A DNA stretch of 5,390 nucleotides from Deltaproteobacteria bacterium (GCA_026388915.1 JAPLIW010000197.1:1-5390); one strand, 5' to 3'. Positions 1 through 5,343 are shown, counted from the stretch's first letter. The notes: a model not told the origin generated them from the sequence alone. A program made the numbers and translations.

Positions 1-92
1 TCGACTTTTAAAGAGTTCATCAAGTTCAGTATGCCATAAAATGAACAGGGTGGGTAGTATTTCTATTGGCCGAAAATCATCTGTTTTACACG

Positions 93-98
93 AGGAGG
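93..98 (+). promoter_or_regulatory. Shine-Dalgarno site of the SDR gene
   Basis: A perfect AGGAGG lies 10 nt before the ATG at 109 and supports that start. A second purine run (GAGGGAG, 101-107) sits closer to the ATG. An intact strong ribosome-binding site suggests that the disruption of the gene is recent or artefactual. Confidence 0.6.
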
Positions 99-108
99 AT
101 GAGGGAGC

Positions 109-913
109 ATGAAAATTTTCGTTACCGGCGGAACGGGATTTGTTGGAAAAACCCTAGCCTTGGCTCTGATCCGCACAGGACATGAGGTCTCCATTTTAAC
201 CCGGTCAGGGAAAGGGGAGACTTCCGGGGTTTCCTGGATCGAAGGGGCTCCTACCCAAAAGGGAAAATGGCAGGAAGCGGTAAAGGAGCACGGGGTCATC
301 ATCAATCTCGCCGGGGCTTCCCTATTCACCCGCTGGACGGAGGAGGCGAAGAGGATGATCCGGGACAGCCGGATCCTAACCACCCGCCATCTGTTGGAGG
401 CGATGGATGGGGGCAAGGGGAAGACCTTCTTCAGTACTTCCGCCATCGGGTATTACGGGTTTCACGGGGATGAAGACTTGACCGAGGACTCCCCTCCGGG
501 GGGAGATTTTTTGGCCCTCCTTGCCAGGGACTGGGAGGCGGAGGCCAAGGCGGCGGAAAAGAAGGGCTGCCGGGTCGTCATCACCCGTTTTGGGATCGTG
601 CTGGGGGAAAAAGGGGGGGCTCTGGGGCAAATGATCCCCCTCTTTAACAAATACGTCGGCGGGCCCCTGGGGAGCGGGAAACAGTGGTTTTCGGAATAAG
701 GAGCTGGCCCAGTGGCTGGGGAGGATCATGGGGAGGCCGGCCTTTTTGCCGGCCCCTGGTTTCATGCTGAGGCTGGTTCTGGGGGAATTCGGGTCGATTC
801 TGCTGGAAGGCCAGAGGGTCCTTCCTCAGAAACTCGTGCAGGCCGGGTTTCAATTCAGCTATCCCGAAATCGATCGAGCCTTGCGACAGGTCATCCGCGG
901 AACCGGAGGCTGA
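109..913 (+). pseudogene. TIGR01777/YfcH-like SDR-family epimerase, broken by an internal deletion and frame change
   Basis: This is an NAD(P)-binding extended SDR of the nucleoside-diphosphate-sugar epimerase-like TIGR01777 (YfcH/SDR39U1) group; the family's substrate is unknown. The first frame (109-699) begins with the Rossmann motif TGGTGFVG (residues 6-13), then NLAG (66-69), the typical RWTEEAKRMIRDSR stretch (about 75-88), the YYG active-site region (115-117) and LTEDSPPG (124-131). It reads family-like up to GSGKQWFS and then stops at 697-699. From about 692 the +1-shifted frame continues as NKELAQWLGRIMGRPAF and runs through a DUF1731-like C-terminal domain to a TGA at 911-913. Family members normally carry about 35 residues (WIH.DDL...NPV) between these two parts, and these are missing. 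A deletion whose length is 2 mod 3 would explain both the gap and the frame change. The start is the ATG at 109, preceded by AGGAGG (93-98, 10-nt spacing). It could be a real pseudogene or an assembly deletion. Confidence 0.85.
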
Positions 914-917
914 AATA

Positions 918-1068
918 GGACGCAGATGAACGCAGATTCACGCGGATTCTTCGAAGAACAAAAGAAACCAAAAATTATTGGACACAGATAAACACAGATT
1001 TTATTGGCAAAAGAATTAAAGAAAAAAACCGAATGGGACACGGATGAACGCGGATGAAAACGGATAAA
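918..1068 (+). repeat. Left cluster of 10-nt monomer repeats (consensus about RRACRCRGAT)
   Basis: Three groups of tandem 10-nt monomers lie just after the SDR stop. Group 1 (918-948) reads GGACGCAGAT, GAACGCAGAT, TCACGCGGAT. Group 2 (980-1000) reads GGACACAGAT, AAACACAGAT. Group 3 (1036-1068) reads GGACACGGAT, GAACGCGGAT, GAAAACGGAT, AAA. The groups start about 56-62 nt apart and are separated by A-rich spacers. The period is close to one DNA helical turn. From memory, such arrays are common between genes of environmental deltaproteobacteria and other uncultured bacteria, and their function is unknown. Short open frames crossing them are by-products. Confidence 0.8.
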
Positions 1069-1086
1069 AAAATCCTCCCACCCTAA

Positions 1087-1109
1087 CCCTCCCCCTCGAG
1101 GGGGGAGGG
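1087..1109 (+). other. GC-rich hairpin at the centre of the palindromic element
   Basis: CCCTCCCCC (1087-1095) pairs perfectly with GGGGGAGGG (1101-1109) around a five-base loop TCGAG, giving a 9-bp stem. The flanking C-rich (1076-1087) and G-rich (1110-1120) sequences can prolong it imperfectly. No T-run follows, so it does not look like a standard intrinsic terminator for the SDR gene. Confidence 0.65.
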
Positions 1110-1120
1110 GAGGGAGGGGG
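1100..1120 (+). other. G-quadruplex motif, G6-A-G4-A-G3-A-G5
   Basis: Four runs of at least three G are separated by single A residues on the + strand. This meets the strictest consensus for an intramolecular, parallel G-quadruplex with one-base loops. The motif shares bases with the 3' arm of the central hairpin, so the two structures would exclude each other. It lies on the same sense strand as cinA, about 125 nt upstream of its start. Whether it folds or has any role cannot be told from sequence. Confidence 0.6.
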
Positions 1121-1154
1121 TGATTCCTTTTGATCGCGACTCTGCCGCGCTGGG

Positions 1155-1227
1155 TTTATCTGTGTTCATGTGTGTCCCATTCGGTATTTATATCTGTGTT
1201 CATCTGTGTTTATCTGTGTCCCAATAA
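1155..1227 (-). repeat. Right cluster of 10-nt monomer repeats, inverted relative to the left cluster
   Basis: On the + strand this reads as ATCTGTGTTC/ATCTGTGTTT monomers, the reverse complement of the left-cluster consensus. One group is at about 1155-1178 and a second, with three monomers, at about 1192-1222, ending TGTGTCCCAATAA. The groups supply the right arms of the palindrome. Only about 18 nt of A/G-rich sequence, containing a weak GAGAG ribosome-binding element (about 1235-1239), separates the cluster from the cinA ATG. Confidence 0.75.
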
Positions 1228-1245
1228 AGAAAAAGAGAGAAAAAA

Positions 1246-2487
1246 ATGAAAGCCGAAATCATTGCCGTGGGAACGGAGTTGTTGCTGGGTCAGATCGTGG
1301 ACACCAACTCGGCCTACATCGCCCAGCAGCTGACCACCGTGGGCCTGGACCTGCATTTCAAGTGCACGGTGGGAGACAACCTGGAGAGGATCAAGAGTAC
1401 CTTGCGAACCGCCCTGAGCCGGTCTGATTTTGTCATCACCACCGGCGGAATCGGGCCGACCCTGGACGACCTGACCCGGGAAGCTGTGGCGGAAGTCCTG
1501 AATCGGCCCCTTGTGTTTCAGCTCCGCCTTTTTGAGCAAGTCAGCGACTTCTTCCGGCGGCTGGGAAGAACGGTGAGCGATAACAACCGGAAACAGGCTT
1601 GCATCCCCGAGGGTGCGATCCCCATCGAAAACCCGGTGGGCACCGCGCCTGGTTTCATAGCCGAACAAAACGGGAAGGCCATCATAACCGTCCCGGGGGT
1701 CCCCCATGAAATGCGCTATTTCATGGAGCACAGCGTCCTGCCTTACCTGCGGGAAAAACTGGGGATTCGCGAGGTGATTGTCTCCCGGGTGCTCAAACTC
1801 TTCGGGATCGGAGAGAGCATGGTGGATGAGAGAATCAAGGACCTGATCGAAGGGGGTACGAACCCGACCATCGGACTCCTGGCCCACACGCAGATCGGGG
1901 AGATTCACATCCGGCTCACCGTAAAAACACCGGATGTCGCTTCGGCCGCCAGCCTGATTAACCCGGTGGAAGGGGAGATCCGGAAACGCCTGGGAAATTT
2001 CATTTTCGGGGCCGATGAGGATACCTTTGAGGGGGTGCTGAGCGCGCTCCTGCGCCAATCCGGCCTTACCCTGGCTGCCGTGGAGACTTCCTTCGGCAGT
2101 TCGATTATCCAGACCCTGAAAGGGATGGAGGGAAGCAAAGACTTCTTCCGCCTGGGGTTGACCCTGGTGAACCCGGATATGGCCCGGCCGTTGCTGAGGG
2201 CTGCCGAATCACTCCCGGGAGGGGGAGAGCTTCTGGGGGAGGAAGCTGCCGGGTGGCTCGCGGAAGGAGCCCGACGTCTTGCCGGATCAGACCTGGGTTT
2301 GGGTTTGACGGGCCGGGTCGGAAAAGAAAAGGGGCAAGATCACCTGGTTCACATTGCTCTGGCTCATTCCCGGGGTACGGAGGTTCTGGAGCAGCGCTGG
2401 CCTTTCGCCATGCGGTTTATCGAAAATCGGATGACGAAAATGGCCCTGTCTCAAGTGAGAAAATTTTTATTGGAGGCCAGAGGGTAA
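1246..2487 (+). CDS. cinA: CinA family protein (COG1058 domain plus degenerate nicotinamide-nucleotide amidase-like domain)
   Basis: A cytoplasmic CinA homologue of 413 aa, the usual length. In characterised CinA proteins the N-terminal COG1058 domain hydrolyses ADP-ribose and the C-terminal PncC domain deamidates nicotinamide mononucleotide, both in pyridine-nucleotide salvage. The N-terminal MoCF-type domain (about 3-170) is well conserved: GTELLLGQIVDTNS (9-22), TTGGIGPTLDD (65-75) and PGVPHEM (150-156). The middle KH-like segment (about 178-250) includes FGIGES (186-191). The C-terminal domain (about 260-412) aligns in outline (SGLTLAAVE, WLAEGARRLAGSDLGLGLTG) but is degenerate. The usual AESCTGG is VETSFGS (279-285), the conserved YSNEAK is replaced by LVNPDM (307-312), and GIAGPGGG is GRVGKEKG (356-363). 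NMN deamidase activity is therefore doubtful, while the COG1058 activity is probably kept. The ATG at 1246 starts the conserved MKAEIIAVGTE directly, although the ribosome-binding site is weak (GAGAG). It ends 48 nt from a convergent gene. Confidence 0.93.
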   Translation: MKAEIIAVGTELLLGQIVDTNSAYIAQQLTTVGLDLHFKCTVGDNLERIKSTLRTALSRSDFVITTGGIGPTLDDLTREAVAEVLNRPLVFQLRLFEQVSDFFRRLGRTVSDNNRKQACIPEGAIPIENPVGTAPGFIAEQNGKAIITVPGVPHEMRYFMEHSVLPYLREKLGIREVIVSRVLKLFGIGESMVDERIKDLIEGGTNPTIGLLAHTQIGEIHIRLTVKTPDVASAASLINPVEGEIRKRLGNFIFGADEDTFEGVLSALLRQSGLTLAAVETSFGSSIIQTLKGMEGSKDFFRLGLTLVNPDMARPLLRAAESLPGGGELLGEEAAGWLAEGARRLAGSDLGLGLTGRVGKEKGQDHLVHIALAHSRGTEVLEQRWPFAMRFIENRMTKMALSQVRKFLLEARG

Positions 2488-2498
2488 AGATATCTTCA

Positions 2499-2531
2499 GG
2501 GGCCCTGCGCCCAGCACCCTGCCCCCTTTTT
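2499..2531 (+). terminator. Possible intrinsic terminator after cinA
   Basis: GGGGC (2499-2503) can pair with GCCCC (2521-2525), with a small inner TGC/GCA stem (2506-2508 with 2514-2516). One C and then five T (2527-2531) follow. The stem is short and contains an internal loop, so it is weak. The position, between the cinA stop and the convergent gene, fits. No other terminator candidate is visible in the 48-nt gap. Confidence 0.4.
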
Positions 2532-2535
2532 CTAA

Positions 2536-3081
2536 TTATTGGAATCCTTCCTGAAAGCCCACGACTGTAGGGCGGGTCGTTCTGGTGGGTTCATTTGAAG
2601 TCATACTCTTTGCGATGGGCCGGCTCTTTTCTTTCACCAGACTCTTTTCGAGGGCAGGGTTTTTCTCCGTTGTCAAACTCTTTTCCAATTGATTGATAAT
2701 CTCTTCGGCAGTGGCCCTGTCCTTGACGAGGGTTCCTTTCTTGGCGTTGATGATGACCCTTGTGGCCCGCATGGTGACCTTTTCCATGTCGATCGAGATT
2801 TCCAGGTTGTTGGTGGAGGCATTGATTCGCTTCCCGTTTTCGATTTCGGTTTCCTTGAGAAGGTCAATATCCAGTTTTTTCAGAACCTTCGGGGTTGCCC
2901 GGTCCACCTGGTCGAAGGAAAAATTCAGAGTCCGGTCGGCGCAATCATTAAACACATAAGGAAATCCGATCCCTGCTCCCGCGCCGGCAGCGGAGATGGC
3001 CAGGGCAGCGCAGCCGGAGGAAAAAATAAGAAGGATCAGGGGAAATAGATAAAGGAGAGAGAGAGAATTTTTCATCATCAT
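2536..3081 (-). CDS. Small lipoprotein-like protein with DUF3568-type core and repetitive tail
   Basis: A 181-aa protein with an export signal: MMMKN, a hydrophobic stretch (6-20), then FSSGC with Cys24 as candidate lipidation site. The lipobox is imperfect because Ser occupies -3 where Leu is usual. A Gly/Ala-rich segment follows (25-39). Residues 50-130 (NFSFDQVDRATPKVLKKLDIDL, then a basic, beta-rich stretch) resemble DUF3568 lipoproteins, whose function is unknown. That match is from memory of the family pattern. The last 50 residues are polar and contain three 12-residue repeats starting LEKSL, LEKSL and IAKSM (132-167). The chosen ATG at 3081 is the first of three in a row, with GGAG about 9 nt upstream; the exact one cannot be decided. 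The protein is probably anchored in the periplasm or outer membrane. It is convergent with cinA and stands alone downstream of a gene-free region. Confidence 0.75.
   Translation of the reverse strand: MMMKNSLSLLYLFPLILLIFSSGCAALAISAAGAGAGIGFPYVFNDCADRTLNFSFDQVDRATPKVLKKLDIDLLKETEIENGKRINASTNNLEISIDMEKVTMRATRVIINAKKGTLVKDRATAEEIINQLEKSLTTEKNPALEKSLVKEKSRPIAKSMTSNEPTRTTRPTVVGFQEGFQ
2581..2688 (-). repeat. Three imperfect 36-nt tandem repeats encoding 12-residue units
   Basis: Residues 132-143, 144-155 and 156-167 of the lipoprotein align as LEKSLTTEKNPA, LEKSLVKEKSRP and IAKSMTSNEPTR. At DNA level each 36-nt copy shares a core close to AAAAGAGT.TG near its start and then diverges. The third copy is the most degenerate. 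The pattern suggests an old in-frame triplication that lengthened the tail beyond the DUF3568 core. Confidence 0.55.
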
Positions 3082-3198
3082 AGCGCCGCTCCATGTTCCT
3101 CTTGGATCTCAGCCTGTTTTTTATCGCCGCGGGGCAAGAGGCAACCCCGACACCAATAATCCCCTAAGAACACTTATCGTAGGAAGCAGACAAGACTT

Positions 3199-3333
3199 AA
3201 AAAAAATGGACGGAAAACGGGGAGAGAGAGAAGGAGCGAAAGGGAAAAAATAATGAGGGAAGATGTGGATAAAACGGAAAAGAGAGAGGAAAAGGGGGGA
3301 GAGAGGGAAAAGATGAAGGAGGGGTAAAAGGAG
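3199..3333 (+). repeat. Polypurine/polypyrimidine tract, low complexity
   Basis: Of about 135 bases on the + strand only about 12 are pyrimidines. The tract includes an uninterrupted purine run of 38 nt (3276-3313) and others of 18 nt (3219-3236) and 13 nt (3238-3250), with GA/GGA simple-sequence character. The minus strand, which would be transcribed from the upstream oxidoreductase gene, is correspondingly C/T-rich. Such tracts can adopt H-DNA or form R-loops, but whether this one does is unknown. Confidence 0.75.
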
Positions 3334-3361
3334 AATTAGCAACCCTCCTTTTCACCCCTTT
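3319..3361 (-). terminator. Hairpin, possible transcription end for the oxidoreductase gene
   Basis: On the + strand GGGGTAAAAGGAG (3321-3333) pairs with CTCCTTTTCACCCC (3345-3358). This gives 13 bp with one bulged C (3353) and an 11-nt loop; A3320 with T3359 and two G-T pairs can extend it. Read on the minus strand, it lies about 70 nt after the oxidoreductase stop and is followed by a C/T-rich tract instead of a clean U-run. It could be an intrinsic terminator or simply an mRNA 3'-end stem that protects the transcript. Confidence 0.5.
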
Positions 3362-3429
3362 GCCCTTTTCCCATTCGCCTTGGGGGCGATATGGTCTTGA
3401 CCGGAATTCTAGGGTTTACCTGTAATGGC

Positions 3430-4485
3430 TTACTTTTTCCGAACTTTCGAATGAAGCGAAGCCAGGGTCTGTTCCGCTTCGGCGACAACCCGCTCAATGA
3501 GTTCCTTAACCGTAGGTATGTCGTTGATCCCGCCGACGGCCTGCCCCGCATACAGAATCCCTTCTTCCAAATCACCCTCGTAGATGCCCTTCATGGCCCT
3601 TACAGTTCCTGCCCCCTGGCGGGCCTGAGCCCACAGCGATGCCGAATCTTCCCCGGCGGTCATCATCTTGAAACTCATGGCAATAAATTGGGGGTAGGTG
3701 AGCTTCAATACTTTCCGAATCTGTCCGGCCGCCTTAAATGCCTCCACAAGGGGAAACCCTCTTTTCTGCATGGCCTCTGTCCCCTTGCTCTTCAGCGCTC
3801 GCCCCAGCATCCCGTCGAAAACCGTGTCATAGACGGTGTCCTGCTCGGTCGCGGCCAGACAGAGTTTCTTGAAATTCTCATGGAGGAGGCATTCCTTCGT
3901 CAGCATGAATCGCGTGCCCATGGATATGCCCTCCGCCCCAAGGGACAGGGCGGCGGCGAGCCCCCGGCCGTCGTAAAATCCACCCGCTGCGATGATGGGA
4001 ACTTTTACCGCGCTGGCGGCGATGGGGATCAGCACGAGGGAAGTGGCTTTGTCGCCGTGTGCCGCCGCTTCGTGGCCGGTGACGATTACCGCATCGCAGC
4101 CGAGCTTGGCAGCCGCGACAGCATGCTTGGCGAGAGCCGTTGTCCCGATGACCTTGCCGCCGTAGGCATGGACCTGATCGATGAACCAGGGCTTACCCAG
4201 GGTATAGTTGACAATCGGAACCTTCTCCTCGATGGCCACCTTTATCTTTTCGGGGGCGCCGGCACGAAGAATCACGTTCACCCCGAAGGGCCGGGTCGTG
4301 AGTTTTCGGATCATCCCGAGGTTTTCTCTCATTTCATCGGGAGTACAACGGGCCGTGGCGAAAACGCCCAATCCGCCGGCATTGCATACCACTGCGACCA
4401 GATCGGGATCCGTAATCCAGTTCATACCGGCCAGCATGATCGGGTGCTCGATGCCAAATAATTCCGTCATTCGGGTGGTTAACAT
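3430..4485 (-). CDS. FMN-dependent nitronate monooxygenase / FabK-like NAD(P)H flavin oxidoreductase
   Basis: A TIM-barrel flavoprotein of the 2-nitropropane dioxygenase family (PF03060), 351 aa from this start, close to family length. Such enzymes oxidise alkyl nitronates, reduce enoyl-ACP (FabK) or act as NAD(P)H:quinone/enoate reductases; sequence alone does not pick one. Motifs, numbered from the ATG at 4485: PIMLAGM (15-21), NAGGLGVF (35-42), GVNVIL (68-73), GHEAAAHGD (137-145) with the likely catalytic His143, AAGGFYDGRGLAAAL (166-180) and MGTRF (189-193), which bind the FMN phosphate. The C-terminus has YAGQAVGGI (312-320), typical of the bacterial class. The usual EAGGH reads EAAAH. 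I chose 4485 because GGAG (4492-4495) lies 6 nt before that ATG; an ATG at 4500 would add five residues but lacks a ribosome-binding site. It follows the deacetylase gene in the same direction (92-nt gap) and may share its transcript. A cytoplasmic location is expected. Confidence 0.9.
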   Translation of the reverse strand: MLTTRMTELFGIEHPIMLAGMNWITDPDLVAVVCNAGGLGVFATARCTPDEMRENLGMIRKLTTRPFGVNVILRAGAPEKIKVAIEEKVPIVNYTLGKPWFIDQVHAYGGKVIGTTALAKHAVAAAKLGCDAVIVTGHEAAAHGDKATSLVLIPIAASAVKVPIIAAGGFYDGRGLAAALSLGAEGISMGTRFMLTKECLLHENFKKLCLAATEQDTVYDTVFDGMLGRALKSKGTEAMQKRGFPLVEAFKAAGQIRKVLKLTYPQFIAMSFKMMTAGEDSASLWAQARQGAGTVRAMKGIYEGDLEEGILYAGQAVGGINDIPTVKELIERVVAEAEQTLASLHSKVRKK

Positions 4486-4489
4486 TTTC

Positions 4490-4495
4490 TTCTCC
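4490..4495 (-). promoter_or_regulatory. Ribosome-binding site that decides the oxidoreductase start
   Basis: GGAGAA on the minus strand, with 6 nt between its GGAG core and the ATG at 4485-4483. The sequence in front of the alternative upstream ATG (4500-4498), ACAACAACGG, has no such site. The conserved family sequence starts only after residue 10, so either start gives a complete enzyme. Confidence 0.5.
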
Positions 4496-4577
4496 GTCAT
4501 CCGTTGTTGTGGAATGAAAATAGTAGGGCTATTCTGCCTAAGGAAATTCTGCCTTCCGTTCTTACTCCGAACTTGTT

Positions 4578-5333
4578 TTAGTCTTTCATCCCCTCGACAA
4601 AAGCCCGCACATTGTACCCCAGGACATCGTGGTTGTAGCCGCCCTCAAGGACTCCGAAACGGCGGTCCTGGCAGACCCTTCGGGAATGGGTTTTGACCAG
4701 GGAGCCGATCGTCCGGTAATCTTCGGTTTCCAACAGTCCTCCCCAGTCCTCCACGTGCCGGTCAAACCCCGCGGACACCGCCAGAATATCAAAATTCCCG
4801 GACTGTTCCAGATGCCGTTCAATCTTCTGGATGAAATCCTTGTTCGAAGATCCTTCAGGGTGGAAGTAATCCACGTTGGAATTGCCCATGAAGGCATTCT
4901 CAGTTCCGTCCCCGAAATGAAGGTCGAAATCCAGGACCAGGGCCTTCTTTATTTTCCCTTCTTTTATCAGCTTCCGGAGGGCGATGGCCATATTGTTGAA
5001 GTAGCAGAACCCCCAGCAGGAATCCGGGCTGGCATGATGCCCGGGGGGACGGATCAGGCCGAAGGCCGGCTCTCCGTCATAAGCCAATTGGGCCGCCAGA
5101 ATCGCTCCGCCGGCGGAAAGGATCCCTACCTCGTAGACATCTTTATATCGCTTGATGGTCTCGAGGTGTCCTGGGGTATGGACCAGGGCTAAATCACCAT
5201 CAGCCGCGGGCGGAGGAGTGACAAAATGAAAATCCTTCCCCAGAACTTCCAGGATGGCTTCCATCCTGCCCGCGGCCGCAGCCGGGTCCGTGGTATAAAC
5301 CTCGTAAAACCTCTCATGAAAGATGATTTTCAT
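4578..5333 (-). CDS. Compact HDAC/AcuC-superfamily zinc deacetylase
   Basis: A zinc-dependent amidohydrolase of the arginase/HDAC fold that removes acetyl groups from lysine side chains or acetylpolyamines; the actual substrate is unknown. It has 251 aa from this start, shorter than classical HDAC, AcuC or acetylpolyamine amidohydrolases (usually over 300). I believe a compact clade of this length exists. Motifs: DPAAAAGRMEAI (16-27), which takes the place of HPERP; RPPGHH (95-100) with the paired catalytic His; CYFNN (110-114); DFDLHFGDGT (135-144) with zinc ligands Asp137 and His139; SAGFDRH (187-193) with the third ligand Asp191; EGGYN (230-234) with catalytic Tyr233. All active-site residues are present; the second His of the usual HHG is Phe140. 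The ATG at 5333 is preferred because GGAGG lies 10 nt upstream and MKIIFHE begins the conserved part. A TTG at 5363 would add ten residues and lacks a ribosome-binding site. It probably leads a two-gene unit with the downstream flavin oxidoreductase. Confidence 0.92.
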   Translation of the reverse strand: MKIIFHERFYEVYTTDPAAAAGRMEAILEVLGKDFHFVTPPPAADGDLALVHTPGHLETIKRYKDVYEVGILSAGGAILAAQLAYDGEPAFGLIRPPGHHASPDSCWGFCYFNNMAIALRKLIKEGKIKKALVLDFDLHFGDGTENAFMGNSNVDYFHPEGSSNKDFIQKIERHLEQSGNFDILAVSAGFDRHVEDWGGLLETEDYRTIGSLVKTHSRRVCQDRRFGVLEGGYNHDVLGYNVRAFVEGMKD

Positions 5334-5343
5334 TTCGACCTGG

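Larger units (their letters stand above)
975..1227. repeat. Nested, nearly concentric palindromic repeat element
   Basis: The outer arms are 975-999 and 1202-1227. They are complementary over the whole length (TTATTGG..ACACAGAT) except for one extra C in the right arm. The inner arms begin with a perfect 13-nt match, CCGAATGGGACAC (1029-1041) against its complement at 1172-1184. They continue imperfectly to 1068 and 1155, where the right arm has one 10-nt monomer fewer. A GC-rich hairpin (1087-1109) forms the centre. The midpoints of the three levels are about 1101, 1106 and 1098. The element could fold as a long imperfect stem or cruciform, and looks like a non-coding palindromic intergenic unit. 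I see no transposase and no clear target-site duplication. It ends about 20 nt before the cinA start, so it forms most of that gene's upstream region. Confidence 0.75.
3082..3429. other. Gene-free interval of about 350 nt between two minus-strand genes
   Basis: No convincing gene lies here. From right to left (the direction of flanking transcription) it holds a hairpin (3319-3361), a long purine-rich tract (3199-3333) and a small 5-bp hairpin CGGGG/CCCCG (3130-3134 with 3145-3149) about 50 nt upstream of the lipoprotein start. I could not find a convincing sigma70-type promoter for the lipoprotein gene. The translated pyrimidine-rich strand gives only Leu/Phe/Pro/Ser-rich low-complexity sequence. 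Confidence 0.6.

Noticed and set aside
1..39. Possible C-terminal end of an upstream + strand gene (frame 1, stop at 37-39)
   Set aside because: Only twelve codons are visible, with nothing recognisable. It cannot be told from chance.
859..1041. Short open frames crossing the 10-nt repeats on both strands (also 1170-1427 on +)
   Set aside because: The ICVYLCP- and LYLCSSVFICVP-like translations come from the repeat monomers themselves.
918..1222. Possible CRISPR array
   Set aside because: Units are 10 nt, tandem and inverted between clusters, with no 25-40 nt direct repeats separated by unique spacers and no cas genes.
1210..2058. Open frame of 282 codons on the minus strand
   Set aside because: Antisense to cinA. 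It runs into the repeat element at its C-terminal end and has no recognisable domain.
3078..3173. Small minus-strand frame from a GTG, containing a CxxC and ending in an ATGA overlap with the lipoprotein start
   Set aside because: Thirty-one codons can stay open by chance, no Shine-Dalgarno site precedes the GTG, and no conservation evidence is available. The overlap is suggestive but not enough.
3121..3342. Minus-strand frame of 73 codons, Leu/Phe/Pro/Ser-rich, resembling a membrane peptide
   Set aside because: Its hydrophobic look comes directly from the pyrimidine-rich strand of the low-complexity tract. There is no ribosome-binding site or family resemblance.
3391..4461. Long open frame (356 codons) on the + strand
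   Set aside because: It lies antisense to the flavin oxidoreductase, whose protein has all family motifs. The antisense translation is rich in Gly, His, Arg and Asp with no recognisable domain, as expected for a shadow frame in GC-rich coding DNA.
4531..4553. Direct repeat ATTCTGCC (4531-4538 and 4546-4553) in the deacetylase-oxidoreductase gap, as a possible operator
   Set aside because: Only two 8-nt copies and no matching promoter nearby that I could support; likely chance.
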